DNA of 13,045 nt from an uncultured Bacilli bacterium (GCA_947630585.1 CANRIE010000115.1:1-13045), one strand, 5' to 3'. Positions 1 through 7,469 are shown, counted from the first letter of the stretch. The notes: a model not told the origin generated them from the letters alone. A program made the numbers and translations.

Positions 1-1691
1 ATTTTTCTTATTTCCTCATCAATTTCATGAGCTACAATATCAGAGAAGTTACGACTCTTATTATAATCTCTTCCTAAAAATACTCCTTCTGATTGATGTT
101 CAAGTTGAACTGGTCCTAAATCACTCATACCATACTCAGTTACCATTGATCTTGCAATCTTGGTTGCTTTTTCAAAGTCGTTATGAGCACCAGTTGTAAT
201 TTCTCCAAAGTTTAATTCTTCTGAAACACGTCCACCAAGTAATCCTGTAATTTGTTCTAGTAATTCGCGTTTAGTTTGTGTGTATTTTTCTTCTTTTGGA
301 ACCATCATGGCATATCCGCCAGCATAGCTTCTTGGAATAATTGTTACTTTTTGAACAACATTAGCTGAATTTAATTTTAATCCTAAAACAACGTGTCCAG
401 CTTCATGGTAAGATACAAGCCGTTTTTCATCTTCTGTATATTTCTTACTCTTTTTAGCAGGTCCCATCAATACTCTATCAGTTGCTTCATCTATTTCACT
501 CATTGTAATTGCATCTTTATTTCTTCTTACGGCAAGTAAAGCTGCTTCATTAAGTAAGTTTTCAAGGTCAGCTCCAGAAAATCCTGGAGTTCTTTTAGCT
601 AAATTAGTTAACGTTACATTTTTATCTAATATCTTATTTCTAGCATGAACTTCTAATATTTCTTCTCTTGCTTTAACATCTGGTAAGTTAACGGTTACTT
701 GTCTATCAAATCTTCCTGGACGAAGTAAGGCTGGGTCTAAAACATCAGCTCTATTAGTTGCAGCAATGATAATTATTCCTTCATTAGCTCCAAATCCATC
801 CATCTCAGTTAGTAATTGGTTTAAAGTTTGTTCTCTCTCATCATGTCCTCCACCTAAACCAGTTCCTCTTTGACGTCCAACAGCATCAATTTCATCAATG
901 AATATTAAGCATGGCGCATTATGTTTAGCTTGTTTAAACATATCTCTAACACGACTAGCTCCAACTCCAACGAATAATTCAACGAAATCAGATCCACTTA
1001 TATAATAGAATGGTACATTAGCTTCTCCTGCAACTGCTCTTGCAAGTAAAGTTTTACCAGTTCCTGGAGGTCCTACTAATAAAACACCTTTAGGAATTCT
1101 AGCCCCTAGTTTTTGAAATCTTTTTGGATTTTTTAAGAAATCAATTAATTCTTTTAATTCTTCTTTTTCTTCTTTTAATCCAGCAACTTCATTAAATGTT
1201 ACTTTCTTCTGACTATCATCTAGTTTTGCTCTACTCTTACCAAAATCAAATGATTTATTATTACCACCAACTTGTTTTGAAATAAGCACGAACATTAATA
1301 TTCCAATTAAAACAATCGGTAAGAAATTAACAATAACTAAAAGCCAAACACTACTATTAGGATCACTCTTAGTATCCATCTTAAAATCATATTTATCTTG
1401 TTCTTCAACTATCTTTTTAATTATTTCTTCTGAAAGTGGTACTCTTACTTTAAAACTTTCATTATCTTTATAATCTTTTAATTTACCAGTAACATCGTAT
1501 ACTCCACCCTCAATACTAGGTACAACTGTTAATTCTTCAACTTTATTATTATTTAATTCTGATATAAATTCATCATATGTAAATTCATGTAATTTAACAT
1601 TAAATACATTAAAGAAATAAACTATTCCAAGCATTATTACTAATAATACAACGTATGGTAATACTCCTTTTCTTATATCTTTTTTATTCAT
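1..1691 (-). CDS. ftsH: ATP-dependent zinc metalloprotease FtsH, 3' end outside window
   Basis: Membrane-anchored AAA+ protease that unfolds and degrades membrane and short-lived cytosolic proteins as a hexamer. The window holds 563 codons; the C-terminus runs off the left edge. Seen by translation: first membrane segment about residues 11-30, an extracytoplasmic domain, second membrane segment about 115-137, Walker A GPPGTGKT at 207-214, Walker B IFIDE at 263-267, the second region of homology ending RPGRFDR near 330, zinc motif HEAGH at 429-433 and the third ligand Asp in GAHNDFEKAT at about 505. The ATG at 1691 has a GAGGAGG site 9 bases upstream, and that site overlaps the tilS stop; the gap between the genes is 14 bases, so the two are surely cotranscribed. 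All catalytic residues are intact. In many Firmicutes hprT lies between tilS and ftsH; it is missing here. Confidence 0.98.
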   Translation of the reverse strand, partial: MNKKDIRKGVLPYVVLLVIMLGIVYFFNVFNVKLHEFTYDEFISELNNNKVEELTVVPSIEGGVYDVTGKLKDYKDNESFKVRVPLSEEIIKKIVEEQDKYDFKMDTKSDPNSSVWLLVIVNFLPIVLIGILMFVLISKQVGGNNKSFDFGKSRAKLDDSQKKVTFNEVAGLKEEKEELKELIDFLKNPKRFQKLGARIPKGVLLVGPPGTGKTLLARAVAGEANVPFYYISGSDFVELFVGVGASRVRDMFKQAKHNAPCLIFIDEIDAVGRQRGTGLGGGHDEREQTLNQLLTEMDGFGANEGIIIIAATNRADVLDPALLRPGRFDRQVTVNLPDVKAREEILEVHARNKILDKNVTLTNLAKRTPGFSGADLENLLNEAALLAVRRNKDAITMSEIDEATDRVLMGPAKKSKKYTEDEKRLVSYHEAGHVVLGLKLNSANVVQKVTIIPRSYAGGYAMMVPKEEKYTQTKRELLEQITGLLGGRVSEELNFGEITTGAHNDFEKATKIARSMVTEYGMSDLGPVQLEHQSEGVFLGRDYNKSRNFSDIVAHEIDEEIRK

Positions 1692-1705
1692 AAAATTTTT
1701 CCTCC

Positions 1706-3022
1706 TCACAAACATTTAAATATTATATCACATTTTTCTCTATTTTGACTATCAAATTTTGATTTTTTTAGGTTTGGAACCCAAATTACTTTATCATTGC
1801 TATCAACAACAACAGGATAATTTTTTCTGTCCTCTCGGCTTATCTTTTTATCAATAAAAATATCACTTACTTTTTTAACACCACTAGTCCCTTTTAATTC
1901 TATTACATCACCATCATGTTTATTTCTCACGTATAAAGGTAATTCTATCATAGAACTTTCAAGATGTAAAGTATCATTCCCATTTTCTTTACCATCATAT
2001 TTAATAAATTTCATTCCATTAGGTAAAACTAATCCATCTTTTAATTCTAATTTATACTCTAATTCTTCATTTTTTTCTTTAAATACTAAATAATCATAGT
2101 CAACAATTACTAATATCCCTCCAGGTAAATTAATTCTACTACCACTTTTATTTTTCTTAATTAACTCTAAAATTATATCAATGTGTTTACTTTCAATTTT
2201 ATTTAAATCGGTATAAATTACCATTAATATACTCTCTAATACTAATTTTTGAATAAAAATATCTAACTCACTAAATAAACGAATATCTATTTTATTATCT
2301 TTATAGACTTTGTTATAACTATCATTTACTACATTTTCAATATAATTACTACAATCTCCTATTAAATTGCTAAACTTTAAAAATTTTAGATGAACATTTT
2401 TATTCTCTTCTTTTAAAAATGGTAATACATAATGTCGATATCTATTTCTCGTGTATTTATCTGAAAAATTACTTTTATCAATTCGATAAGGAATATTATT
2501 AGCTTTATCAAAGTTTTCAATTTCTTCTTTAGTTAAATATAAAAGTGGTCTTACAATTAAATAACTTTCCATATTACTAATTAAAGATATTCCTTTATAC
2601 CCACCAAGAGTTGATCCTCTAACTAATCTCATTAATATGGTTTCAATTAAATCATCACCATGATGCGCAGTCATTAAATAAGAAGCACCATATTTATTTA
2701 TTAAATCTTGATAAAATTTATACCTAATTTTTCTAGCTTCTGAATGAAAATTATCTTTTCCATAATTTTCTATTTTCATACTTTCAAATATTACTTGAGC
2801 ATCTTCACAATACTTCTTTAAAAATTCTTCTTCTTCTTCACTTTCTACCCTTTTATTATGATTAATATGAGATACTATAATAGTAAATCCTAGCTTACTC
2901 CTTAACTTTAAAAGAACTGCCAATAAACACATAGAATCAGGTCCGGCACTAACCCCAACTACAACTTTATCATCTTTATTTAATTTAATTTTATTTTCTA
3001 ATAAATCTATAACTAAATCCAT
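1706..3022 (-). CDS. tilS: tRNA(Ile)-lysidine synthase TilS
   Basis: Cytosolic enzyme that uses ATP and lysine to convert C34 of the CAU-anticodon tRNA-Ile to lysidine, allowing AUA reading; AUA is common in this AT-rich DNA. The 438-residue protein has the PP-loop motif as SAGPDS at residues 25-30 (family form SGGxDS, so one Gly is Ala), the HHGDDLIET motif and RGSTLGGYKGI that follow it in the family, and the typical C-terminal segment with DKKISREDR and VIWVPNLKKS. I chose the ATG at 3022 because AAGGTGA lies 6 bases upstream and the PP-loop falls at its usual distance. An in-frame start at 3109 would add 29 hydrophobic residues and lies upstream of the likely promoter (3042-3070). Stop is TGA, 14 bases before the ftsH start. 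Confidence 0.96.
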   Translation of the reverse strand: MDLVIDLLENKIKLNKDDKVVVGVSAGPDSMCLLAVLLKLRSKLGFTIIVSHINHNKRVESEEEEEFLKKYCEDAQVIFESMKIENYGKDNFHSEARKIRYKFYQDLINKYGASYLMTAHHGDDLIETILMRLVRGSTLGGYKGISLISNMESYLIVRPLLYLTKEEIENFDKANNIPYRIDKSNFSDKYTRNRYRHYVLPFLKEENKNVHLKFLKFSNLIGDCSNYIENVVNDSYNKVYKDNKIDIRLFSELDIFIQKLVLESILMVIYTDLNKIESKHIDIILELIKKNKSGSRINLPGGILVIVDYDYLVFKEKNEELEYKLELKDGLVLPNGMKFIKYDGKENGNDTLHLESSMIELPLYVRNKHDGDVIELKGTSGVKKVSDIFIDKKISREDRKNYPVVVDSNDKVIWVPNLKKSKFDSQNREKCDIIFKCL

Positions 3023-3041
3023 TAACTTCACCTTTTCAAGT

Positions 3042-3070
3042 ATTGTACTAAAATTATCAAAATTTAGCAA
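3042..3070 (-). promoter_or_regulatory. Putative sigma-A promoter for tilS-ftsH
   Basis: On the minus strand TTGCTA (3070-3065) is followed after exactly 17 bases by TACAAT (3047-3042). It lies downstream of the terminator at 3081-3119 and about 20 bases before the tilS start, giving a short leader that carries the ribosome binding site. Spacing and position are good; the hexamers match four and five of six consensus bases. Confidence 0.55.
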
Positions 3071-3080
3071 GCAAATAACG

Positions 3081-3119
3081 AAAAAAAATAGATAAATTTT
3101 TATACTCACTTATCTATTT
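3081..3119 (-). terminator. Intrinsic terminator upstream of tilS
   Basis: On the minus strand a perfect 10-bp stem (3119-3110 pairing with 3095-3086, AAATAGATAA / TTATCTATTT, 14-base loop) runs into eight T (3088-3081). No protein gene ends just before it: the 3D gene already has its own terminator at 3296-3328. It therefore ends a short non-coding transcript or acts as an attenuator before tilS. Confidence 0.7.
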
Positions 3120-3216
3120 ATTTTATCAAATTAATGAGGGGAATTACAGACTAATTTTTTTATATTTTGGTTTGGTAGTAAATATAATTCTATTAAAAGG
3201 CTATTTTTCCCCTCAT
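3085..3216 (-). ncRNA. Candidate small structured RNA between the 3D gene and tilS
   Basis: This stretch lies between two terminators and has no open frame with a ribosome binding site. Its ends form a perfect 10-bp inverted repeat (ATGAGGGGAA, 3134-3143 on the plus strand, against TTCCCCTCAT, 3207-3216) enclosing 63 bases. An inner pairing TATATTT/AAATATA presents a loop containing ACTACCAAACC. A -10-like TATATT (3226-3221) sits so that transcription would begin at about the 5' arm of the closing stem; a TTGTCA (3252-3247) is 20 bases further up, too far for a good promoter. The terminator at 3081-3119 would form the 3' end, giving an RNA of about 130 bases. I do not recognise a known family. 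Alternative: a leader/attenuator for tilS. Confidence 0.4.
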
Positions 3217-3295
3217 ATATAATATACACGGATTTGAAGTCATTTTGACAACCTTTTTTATATTTTTTTCTAACTATATTTTATAAGCATTTGCG

Positions 3296-3328
3296 CATAA
3301 AAAAAGGTGATTTCACTCCACCTTTGTC
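3296..3328 (-). terminator. Intrinsic terminator of the 3D-domain gene
   Basis: On the minus strand AAAGGTG (3325-3319) pairs with CACCTTT (3309-3303) across a 9-base loop and is followed by a run of T down to 3299. It begins 27 bases after the stop of the 3D-domain gene. Together with the terminators at 4068-4105 (before that gene) and 3081-3119, it isolates the 3D gene as a single-gene unit. Confidence 0.8.
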
Positions 3329-3351
3329 AAATTGTGTAAACTAAATTTTCC

Positions 3352-3951
3352 TTAATAACCCCATCTTTCGAGCCTAAAATTAACATCATAAGTCCGTCCT
3401 AAGGCTTTAACTTCTGCTTCGCTATTATAAAGTAAATCCATTGTAAGACCTTTAATTGCACTTCCTCTATCAAGAACTATACCATAAAAATCCCCATCAA
3501 CATTCTTATAATTACTTATTTTTACAATACTTCCACAAGGAATACTAGGATCTGCTGCTAAAATTCTAATTTTACCATATTTACTATCTTCATAATAAAT
3601 ATTTCCATTTTGCACATTTTGATAAGGACTACATCCTAATTTACCACTGCAGCCAACACAATCAGGCCCATATCCTGTTAAAGTTCCTGTGAACTCTATC
3701 TTTTCATTCTTATGGGTTTCAATATCAAAAACTGATGACACTTTAACAAATTCATCGTAATTTTCAATACTATTAGTCCCTTCAATCGGCATAATTCTTG
3801 ATGCTTCAACTGACTTAATCGTATTAACATTACTAACAACTATTCTATTTTTATTATCAGTAGTTGCTATTAATAATAATATAAAAATGATAAATAATAA
3901 AGTTCCAAAATAAGTAGTCAAAGAATTGATTTGCTTTCTACTTCTTTTCAA
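3352..3951 (-). CDS. Membrane-anchored 3D-domain cell-wall protein (YabE/YuiC-like)
   Basis: 199 residues: basic N-terminus, one membrane segment at about 13-30 with no obvious cleavage site, a variable stalk, then a 3D domain from about 88 to the end. The three aspartates that name the domain are visible: LAAD (134), VLDRG (161) and MDLL (172). This fold is shared with MltA and resuscitation-type peptidoglycan hydrolases, so a wall-remodelling role outside the membrane is likely. A cysteine-rich block CVGCSGKLGC (98-107) plus Cys139 sits at the front of the domain. The start is TTG at 3951, with AAGAGGTGG 6 bases upstream. An in-frame GTG at 3987 was rejected because it lies at the upstream edge of the -10 box of the promoter (3978-4006) and lacks a ribosome site. 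In Bacillus the 3D gene yabE also follows the tatD homologue. Confidence 0.88.
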   Translation of the reverse strand: MKRSRKQINSLTTYFGTLLFIIFILLLIATTDNKNRIVVSNVNTIKSVEASRIMPIEGTNSIENYDEFVKVSSVFDIETHKNEKIEFTGTLTGYGPDCVGCSGKLGCSPYQNVQNGNIYYEDSKYGKIRILAADPSIPCGSIVKISNYKNVDGDFYGIVLDRGSAIKGLTMDLLYNSEAEVKALGRTYDVNFRLERWGY

Positions 3952-3977
3952 AGTAAACCACCTCTTATTGTATAAAT

Positions 3978-4006
3978 AATATATCACTTAATTTTAATTA
4001 AGTCAA
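3978..4006 (-). promoter_or_regulatory. Sigma-A type promoter of the 3D-domain gene
   Basis: On the minus strand TTGACT (4006-4001), 17 bases, then TATATT (3983-3978). The predicted transcript would begin near 3971, giving a leader of about 20 bases with AAGAGGTGG before the TTG start. It is the best-matching promoter in the window and it decides the start codon of the gene. Confidence 0.7.
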
Positions 4007-4067
4007 TTTATTAACAAATAATTTTATATTTTTTTCGTATTAACATCATTTTTATTATTTAACTAAA

Positions 4068-4105
4068 AAGAAAAAAAGTAAACATAACTCTAGCTATATT
4101 TACTT
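4068..4105 (-). terminator. Intrinsic terminator of the SH3b/WXG operon
   Basis: On the minus strand AAGTAAA (4105-4099) pairs with TTTACTT (4082-4076), with further pairing inside (ATA/TAT) after one mismatch, followed by seven T (4077-4071). It begins 18 bases after the stop of the 517-residue gene and ends the operon that starts at 7278. Confidence 0.75.
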
Positions 4106-4123
4106 GATAAATTTTCATTTAAT

Positions 4124-5677
4124 TTAATTTTCTACTTTATGGCAACCTTCAATATCCGATAAATCTTCATTACTATATACCGTAATAGTACTATGCATGG
4201 GGTGGCGGTTATCTTCTATTGCTAGAAAAGTGCCATTGAATCCAATACCATCATATTGTTGACGTAGCTTAGGTATAACACACTTACAGCCGTCTTCTGT
4301 TTGATAAACTACAGAACCGCCTAGTGCAGAATTATCAAAAACTATTACACCGCCATTAGAGGTTACTTTATCACATATGACTTCGAAAGAATCATCATAA
4401 TTATTTATCTCATATTTAGTAGGCTGGTAATCTTTGTTATTATAACTCAAAATTTTGCCGGCCAATTCTTCAGCTTCTGCAATACCTCTTTCTGAAATAG
4501 GAGCATCAGCATCTAACTGGTTTACAGTTTTTCCTGAATTAATTAAATCCACAAGATAATCTTCTACAATGTCATCATTATTTCTGACTACTTTTTCCCC
4601 TTCAAAATTGTTCTCTATTAAATCTGTGATATATTTATACTGTGGATCTAATCTAACGCTTGGATCACGTAAATAAGTATCCAAATCGGATGCAAAATTA
4701 GGATTATCAGTGAATCTACCAATATCACTCTCGGTGTTTACCTCACTTACACAAAATGCTACCCAACCCGAAATATCTATTATTCCATCATCAAATCTAC
4801 GTCCACCACAAAACTCCCCTCTTCCATTTGACTTTGAATAAACCCTTCCTTCACCAAAAAATATATAATCCCAACCTAATTTATCAATAACTGCTGGAGG
4901 TATATTTTGAACTTCTTGGACAATGCTTATCATATCTTCTGAATTTGCCTCAAAATACAAAAACCTATCACCAACTTTTACTTTTACAGCATCTGCTGGA
5001 AGATTAAATTTTTTAATTTCTTCATCTGTAACGGTTTCCACGTTAATATCTAAGTTTTTTGGAACGTAAACAAATTCTGTGTTTTCAAAACTAGTTACAG
5101 AAGGTAAACCAGCAAAGTCATATGTATCATCTACCCCCAATCCGTTTATATCTTCTAATGCAGATGTATACTTATCTATATTATCAATCATCTCTTCGCA
5201 TTTTTTTTCTAAATTAAATATTTTGTTCTTCCAAGAAGCATGGTCAACGTAATAAGAACTTGACGTATAACTCCTCACTGTCCCATCACTCAAAGTATAG
5301 GTCTTTTGATATATATCACTATACTGATTAGGTTCGCTAGCCTTAAGAGTTTTATAACTACTATCAGCTTGACTTAACGCTTTTAACTGGTCTTGCAATG
5401 ACTGATATGTTTTTTCTGCCCCATCAAATACAGTAGTAATGCTAGTATGTATTTTTTTAAAACTATCTACTGCATTTTGCTTAGCTGGATCAAAACTTTT
5501 TCTACCATCGTCATCCCAGTTAGTAAAATCTAAACTATCTAATTTATTATAAATAGTCTCAACTTCTTCTGCAAAGACACTACAAGGATTAGAAGTTATA
5601 GTTTCACAAGCTTCATCTACATCAGAATACTGTGTCTTATACTCAGCATTATATATTCCCTCATAATATTTTCCCAT
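4124..5677 (-). CDS. Large WXG/LXG-headed putative type VII secreted protein
   Basis: 517 residues, no Sec signal and no membrane segment. Residues 1-180 are helical and contain WDDDG at 54-58 inside SLDFTNWDDDGRKSFDP, the kind of Trp-turn-Gly hairpin found in WXG100/LXG substrates. The remainder is mixed alpha/beta. Residues 259-357 resemble the end of anthrax lethal-factor-like zincins: IPPAVIDKLGWDYIFF, then FASDLDTYLRDPSVRLDPQY (328-347), compare the family pattern FAEAFxxYxxxPxxLxxxxPxxY. However, no HExxH is present; the equivalent stretch reads SEVNTES (311-317). The C-terminal 100 residues are unrecognised. The start is ATG at 5677 with AGGTGA 6 bases upstream; a GTG at 5686 lies inside that site. 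It is the last gene of its operon, 9 bases after the preceding stop, and no immunity-like gene follows. The zincin link is inference; the export call is moderately supported by neighbours. Confidence 0.7.
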   Translation of the reverse strand: MGKYYEGIYNAEYKTQYSDVDEACETITSNPCSVFAEEVETIYNKLDSLDFTNWDDDGRKSFDPAKQNAVDSFKKIHTSITTVFDGAEKTYQSLQDQLKALSQADSSYKTLKASEPNQYSDIYQKTYTLSDGTVRSYTSSSYYVDHASWKNKIFNLEKKCEEMIDNIDKYTSALEDINGLGVDDTYDFAGLPSVTSFENTEFVYVPKNLDINVETVTDEEIKKFNLPADAVKVKVGDRFLYFEANSEDMISIVQEVQNIPPAVIDKLGWDYIFFGEGRVYSKSNGRGEFCGGRRFDDGIIDISGWVAFCVSEVNTESDIGRFTDNPNFASDLDTYLRDPSVRLDPQYKYITDLIENNFEGEKVVRNNDDIVEDYLVDLINSGKTVNQLDADAPISERGIAEAEELAGKILSYNNKDYQPTKYEINNYDDSFEVICDKVTSNGGVIVFDNSALGGSVVYQTEDGCKCVIPKLRQQYDGIGFNGTFLAIEDNRHPMHSTITVYSNEDLSDIEGCHKVEN

Positions 5678-5686
5678 ACTTATCAC

Positions 5687-6019
5687 CTATTTCGTTTCTT
5701 CCATTTTTAAATCTTCTAAACCATTATCAACAACGTTTTTTAACTCATTTTCAGTACTTTCATAAAGGTTAACAGCTTCTCTTAATAAATTCAAATGTTT
5801 GCGAAAAGTTTTTGGAACATTAACAGACATTTTAATCATATATGGAATATAATCAGAATCCATCTTAGCTTTTTCTGGAGCCTTCCATTTACTATCATCT
5901 AAAAAATTATTTGCTTTAACAACATTCAATAATACCCTTTCTATTGAATCAATGTCTTGTTCTATTACATTAAACGTATTCCTTAATGCTTCATATTGTA
6001 CAACTAAATTTTCACTCAT
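5687..6019 (-). CDS. Small WXG100-like helical protein (possible export partner)
   Basis: 110 residues, predicted almost entirely helical, with SKWKAPEK (W45-K-A47) at the point where WXG100 proteins carry W-x-G, so it reads as a divergent member with Gly replaced by Ala. Two helices of about 35-45 residues flank the turn. It directly precedes the large WXG-headed gene. By analogy with LXG toxin loci, where small helical Lap proteins (WXG100-like and DUF3958-like) are encoded just upstream and bind the LXG domain, it may be a targeting partner; this is inference from position and shape. Start: ATG at 6019 (MSENLV), with GGTGATG upstream; it overlaps the previous stop by 8 bases. An ATG at 6028 is also possible. 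Stop is TAG. Confidence 0.75.
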   Translation of the reverse strand: MSENLVVQYEALRNTFNVIEQDIDSIERVLLNVVKANNFLDDSKWKAPEKAKMDSDYIPYMIKMSVNVPKTFRKHLNLLREAVNLYESTENELKNVVDNGLEDLKMEETK

Positions 6020-6389
6020 TCGCTTCATCACCAATCCTATCTATTTTTATCGAATCCAATGCAAATGTTTGAAATGCTGGCTCTTCAATTATAGGACCTG
6101 CCATTTGAATAAATTTATTTTTAGTTGAATTCAAATTCTCTCTATCAACTGAAGCGACATTTAACATATATTTTCCATAATAATCTAAATTTTGAATTAC
6201 ACTATTTAACTTAGTTACTTTTTCTATAAATTTACTCACTTGAATCTCTGCATCAACACCCTTATAATTATCTAAAATACTATTTATATCTTTAATAAGT
6301 TTATCACGTGCAAATATCAAAAACTCGCCTGCCTTTTCTGTATAAGCACCAACATTTCCAATTGCAACTGGATCTCTTCTTTTTTCCAT
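6012..6389 (-). CDS. Small helical WXG-like protein (possible export partner)
   Basis: 125 residues, helical, no signal peptide. NYKGVDAEIQVSKF has Y-K-G (42-44) at the usual W-x-G position, followed by a second long helix. The C-terminal 25 residues are not typical of WXG100 proteins, which are usually about 100 residues. It sits second in the operon, 25 bases after the SH3b gene, and its TGA stop overlaps the next start, implying translational coupling. GAGGGA lies 5 bases before the ATG. It is likely a partner or co-substrate of the large protein downstream; function not established. Confidence 0.75.
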   Translation of the reverse strand: MEKRRDPVAIGNVGAYTEKAGEFLIFARDKLIKDINSILDNYKGVDAEIQVSKFIEKVTKLNSVIQNLDYYGKYMLNVASVDRENLNSTKNKFIQMAGPIIEEPAFQTFALDSIKIDRIGDEANE

Positions 6390-6414
6390 AACATTCCCTC
6401 ACTTAATAATTTAA

Positions 6415-7278
6415 TTATTCTTTTGTTAAATATTTATTAGATACATATCCTTCTACCCATTCATTATTTTCAGTTTGATATCGGATTTTTATCCAATCTC
6501 CTTCTTTAACAATAAATTCTACTGGTGTTTCATTTTTTAATTGAGCTTGAACTTGATTATTTGTTCCAGGCCCACTTCGAACATTTAATCTACCACCTTG
6601 GGTTGTAACTTTCCAAATTTCCGAATTAGAAGTATCTTGTGCTTCTCCACCTGATGTTGCATTAGTTGTTGGATTTGTATTACCTGTTGTAGAAGGCTTA
6701 TCTGCGTTTTGGCTACTTCCAGTATCAGTTTTGGTAATAAATTTATTAGATACATATCCTTCTACCCATTCACCATTTTCAGTTTGATACTTAACTCTAG
6801 CCCATTCGCCATCACTTTCAATTACTGTTATCGGCGTTTCATTTTTTAATTGAGCTTGAACTTGATTATTCGTTCCAGGCCCACTTCGAACATTTAATCT
6901 ACCACCTTGAGTTGCAACTATATAACTTTCTCCAGTATTAGTTGTGCCACTATTATCAGAAGATGGTGTTCCTGTTGCTGATGGATCAACATCTTCATCT
7001 GGAAAATCATTGGTTCCTATTGGATCATCGCCAGGTTTAGTTGAATCACCTATATCTGCATAATTAATTGCACCATCACAAACATTATTCCAAGCCTTTT
7101 TAGCTGCATCCACCGCATCAAACAACTTAGTAATATAATTATATATTCGTGTCTCCGTTCCATAATTACTAAGTTGCACATTTACTTGTAAATCTTTCCC
7201 TACAACCGCCCTAATTTCACTTCCATCAAAATGTAAAACCTCGCCGGGCTCTCCATATATTAAAGGCATTTCATCCAT
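6415..7278 (-). CDS. Tandem SH3b-domain protein with WXG-operon N-terminus
   Basis: 287 residues. Residues 1-75 form an unrecognised head ending in a helix with AAKKAWNNVCDG (W63); 76-118 is an acidic Pro/Thr/Ser/Gly linker; 119-183 and 222-286 are two bacterial SH3 (SH3_3) domains, each with GGRLNVRSGPGT and WVEGYVSNK; 184-221 is a second Thr/Asn/Ser linker. Such SH3b domains generally bind peptidoglycan. There is no Sec signal or membrane segment, so if it reaches the wall it must leave by another route; the WXG-like neighbours suggest type VII export. The two domains share a 26-residue run with no change and are nearly identical in DNA, a recent duplication. First gene of the operon that runs to 4124. 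The ribosome site before the ATG at 7278 is weak (GATGAG), while a strong AGAAAGGAGA lies about 50 bases further upstream. Confidence 0.85.
   Translation of the reverse strand: MDEMPLIYGEPGEVLHFDGSEIRAVVGKDLQVNVQLSNYGTETRIYNYITKLFDAVDAAKKAWNNVCDGAINYADIGDSTKPGDDPIGTNDFPDEDVDPSATGTPSSDNSGTTNTGESYIVATQGGRLNVRSGPGTNNQVQAQLKNETPITVIESDGEWARVKYQTENGEWVEGYVSNKFITKTDTGSSQNADKPSTTGNTNPTTNATSGGEAQDTSNSEIWKVTTQGGRLNVRSGPGTNNQVQAQLKNETPVEFIVKEGDWIKIRYQTENNEWVEGYVSNKYLTKE
6433..6610 (-). repeat. SH3b direct repeat, copy 2 in coding order
   Basis: About 178 bases matching 6742-6919 at a constant offset of 309 bases with only substitutions. The segment coding for GGRLNVRSGPGTNN and the QAQLKNE that follows differs by very few bases, so the duplication is young or maintained by gene conversion. 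Confidence 0.85.
6742..6919 (-). repeat. SH3b direct repeat, copy 1 in coding order
   Basis: Partner of 6433-6610. The copies diverge mainly in the middle (residues about 150-166 against 253-269), which codes the variable loop between the conserved RSGPGT and WVEGY blocks. Confidence 0.85.
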
Positions 7279-7469
7279 AATTATCTCATCTAATTAATCT
7301 TAAGATTATTGCTCTTTTAATTAATTAATCTCCTTTCTGATATCTTTGCTGTTTTTTTAATTATCACTTCGTCGATACCTAACGAATTTTTCATTGATTT
7401 ATCACATTATTGTTAACAATATTTTAACTATTCTAGATTAATTTAAATAAACTTATATTATTTTTTGTT

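Noticed and set aside
3023..3109. N-terminal extension of TilS (29 extra residues, hydrophobic).
   Set aside because: It begins upstream of the likely tilS promoter, inside a terminator, has no ribosome site, and TilS proteins normally start shortly before the PP-loop.
3245..3273. TTGACA on the plus strand as a promoter.
   Set aside because: No good -10 at proper spacing and no plus-strand gene downstream; the DNA there is minus-strand terminator and coding sequence.
3952..3987. GTG start giving 12 extra residues on the 3D protein.
   Set aside because: The codon lies at the -10 box of the promoter and lacks a ribosome site; TTG at 3951 has AAGAGGTGG at good distance.
4124..5677. Higher GC of the large WXG-headed gene as proof of transfer.
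   Set aside because: Hand counts of sample lines (about 37 percent) exceed tilS, but conserved ftsH lines are as high, so the contrast is not decisive.
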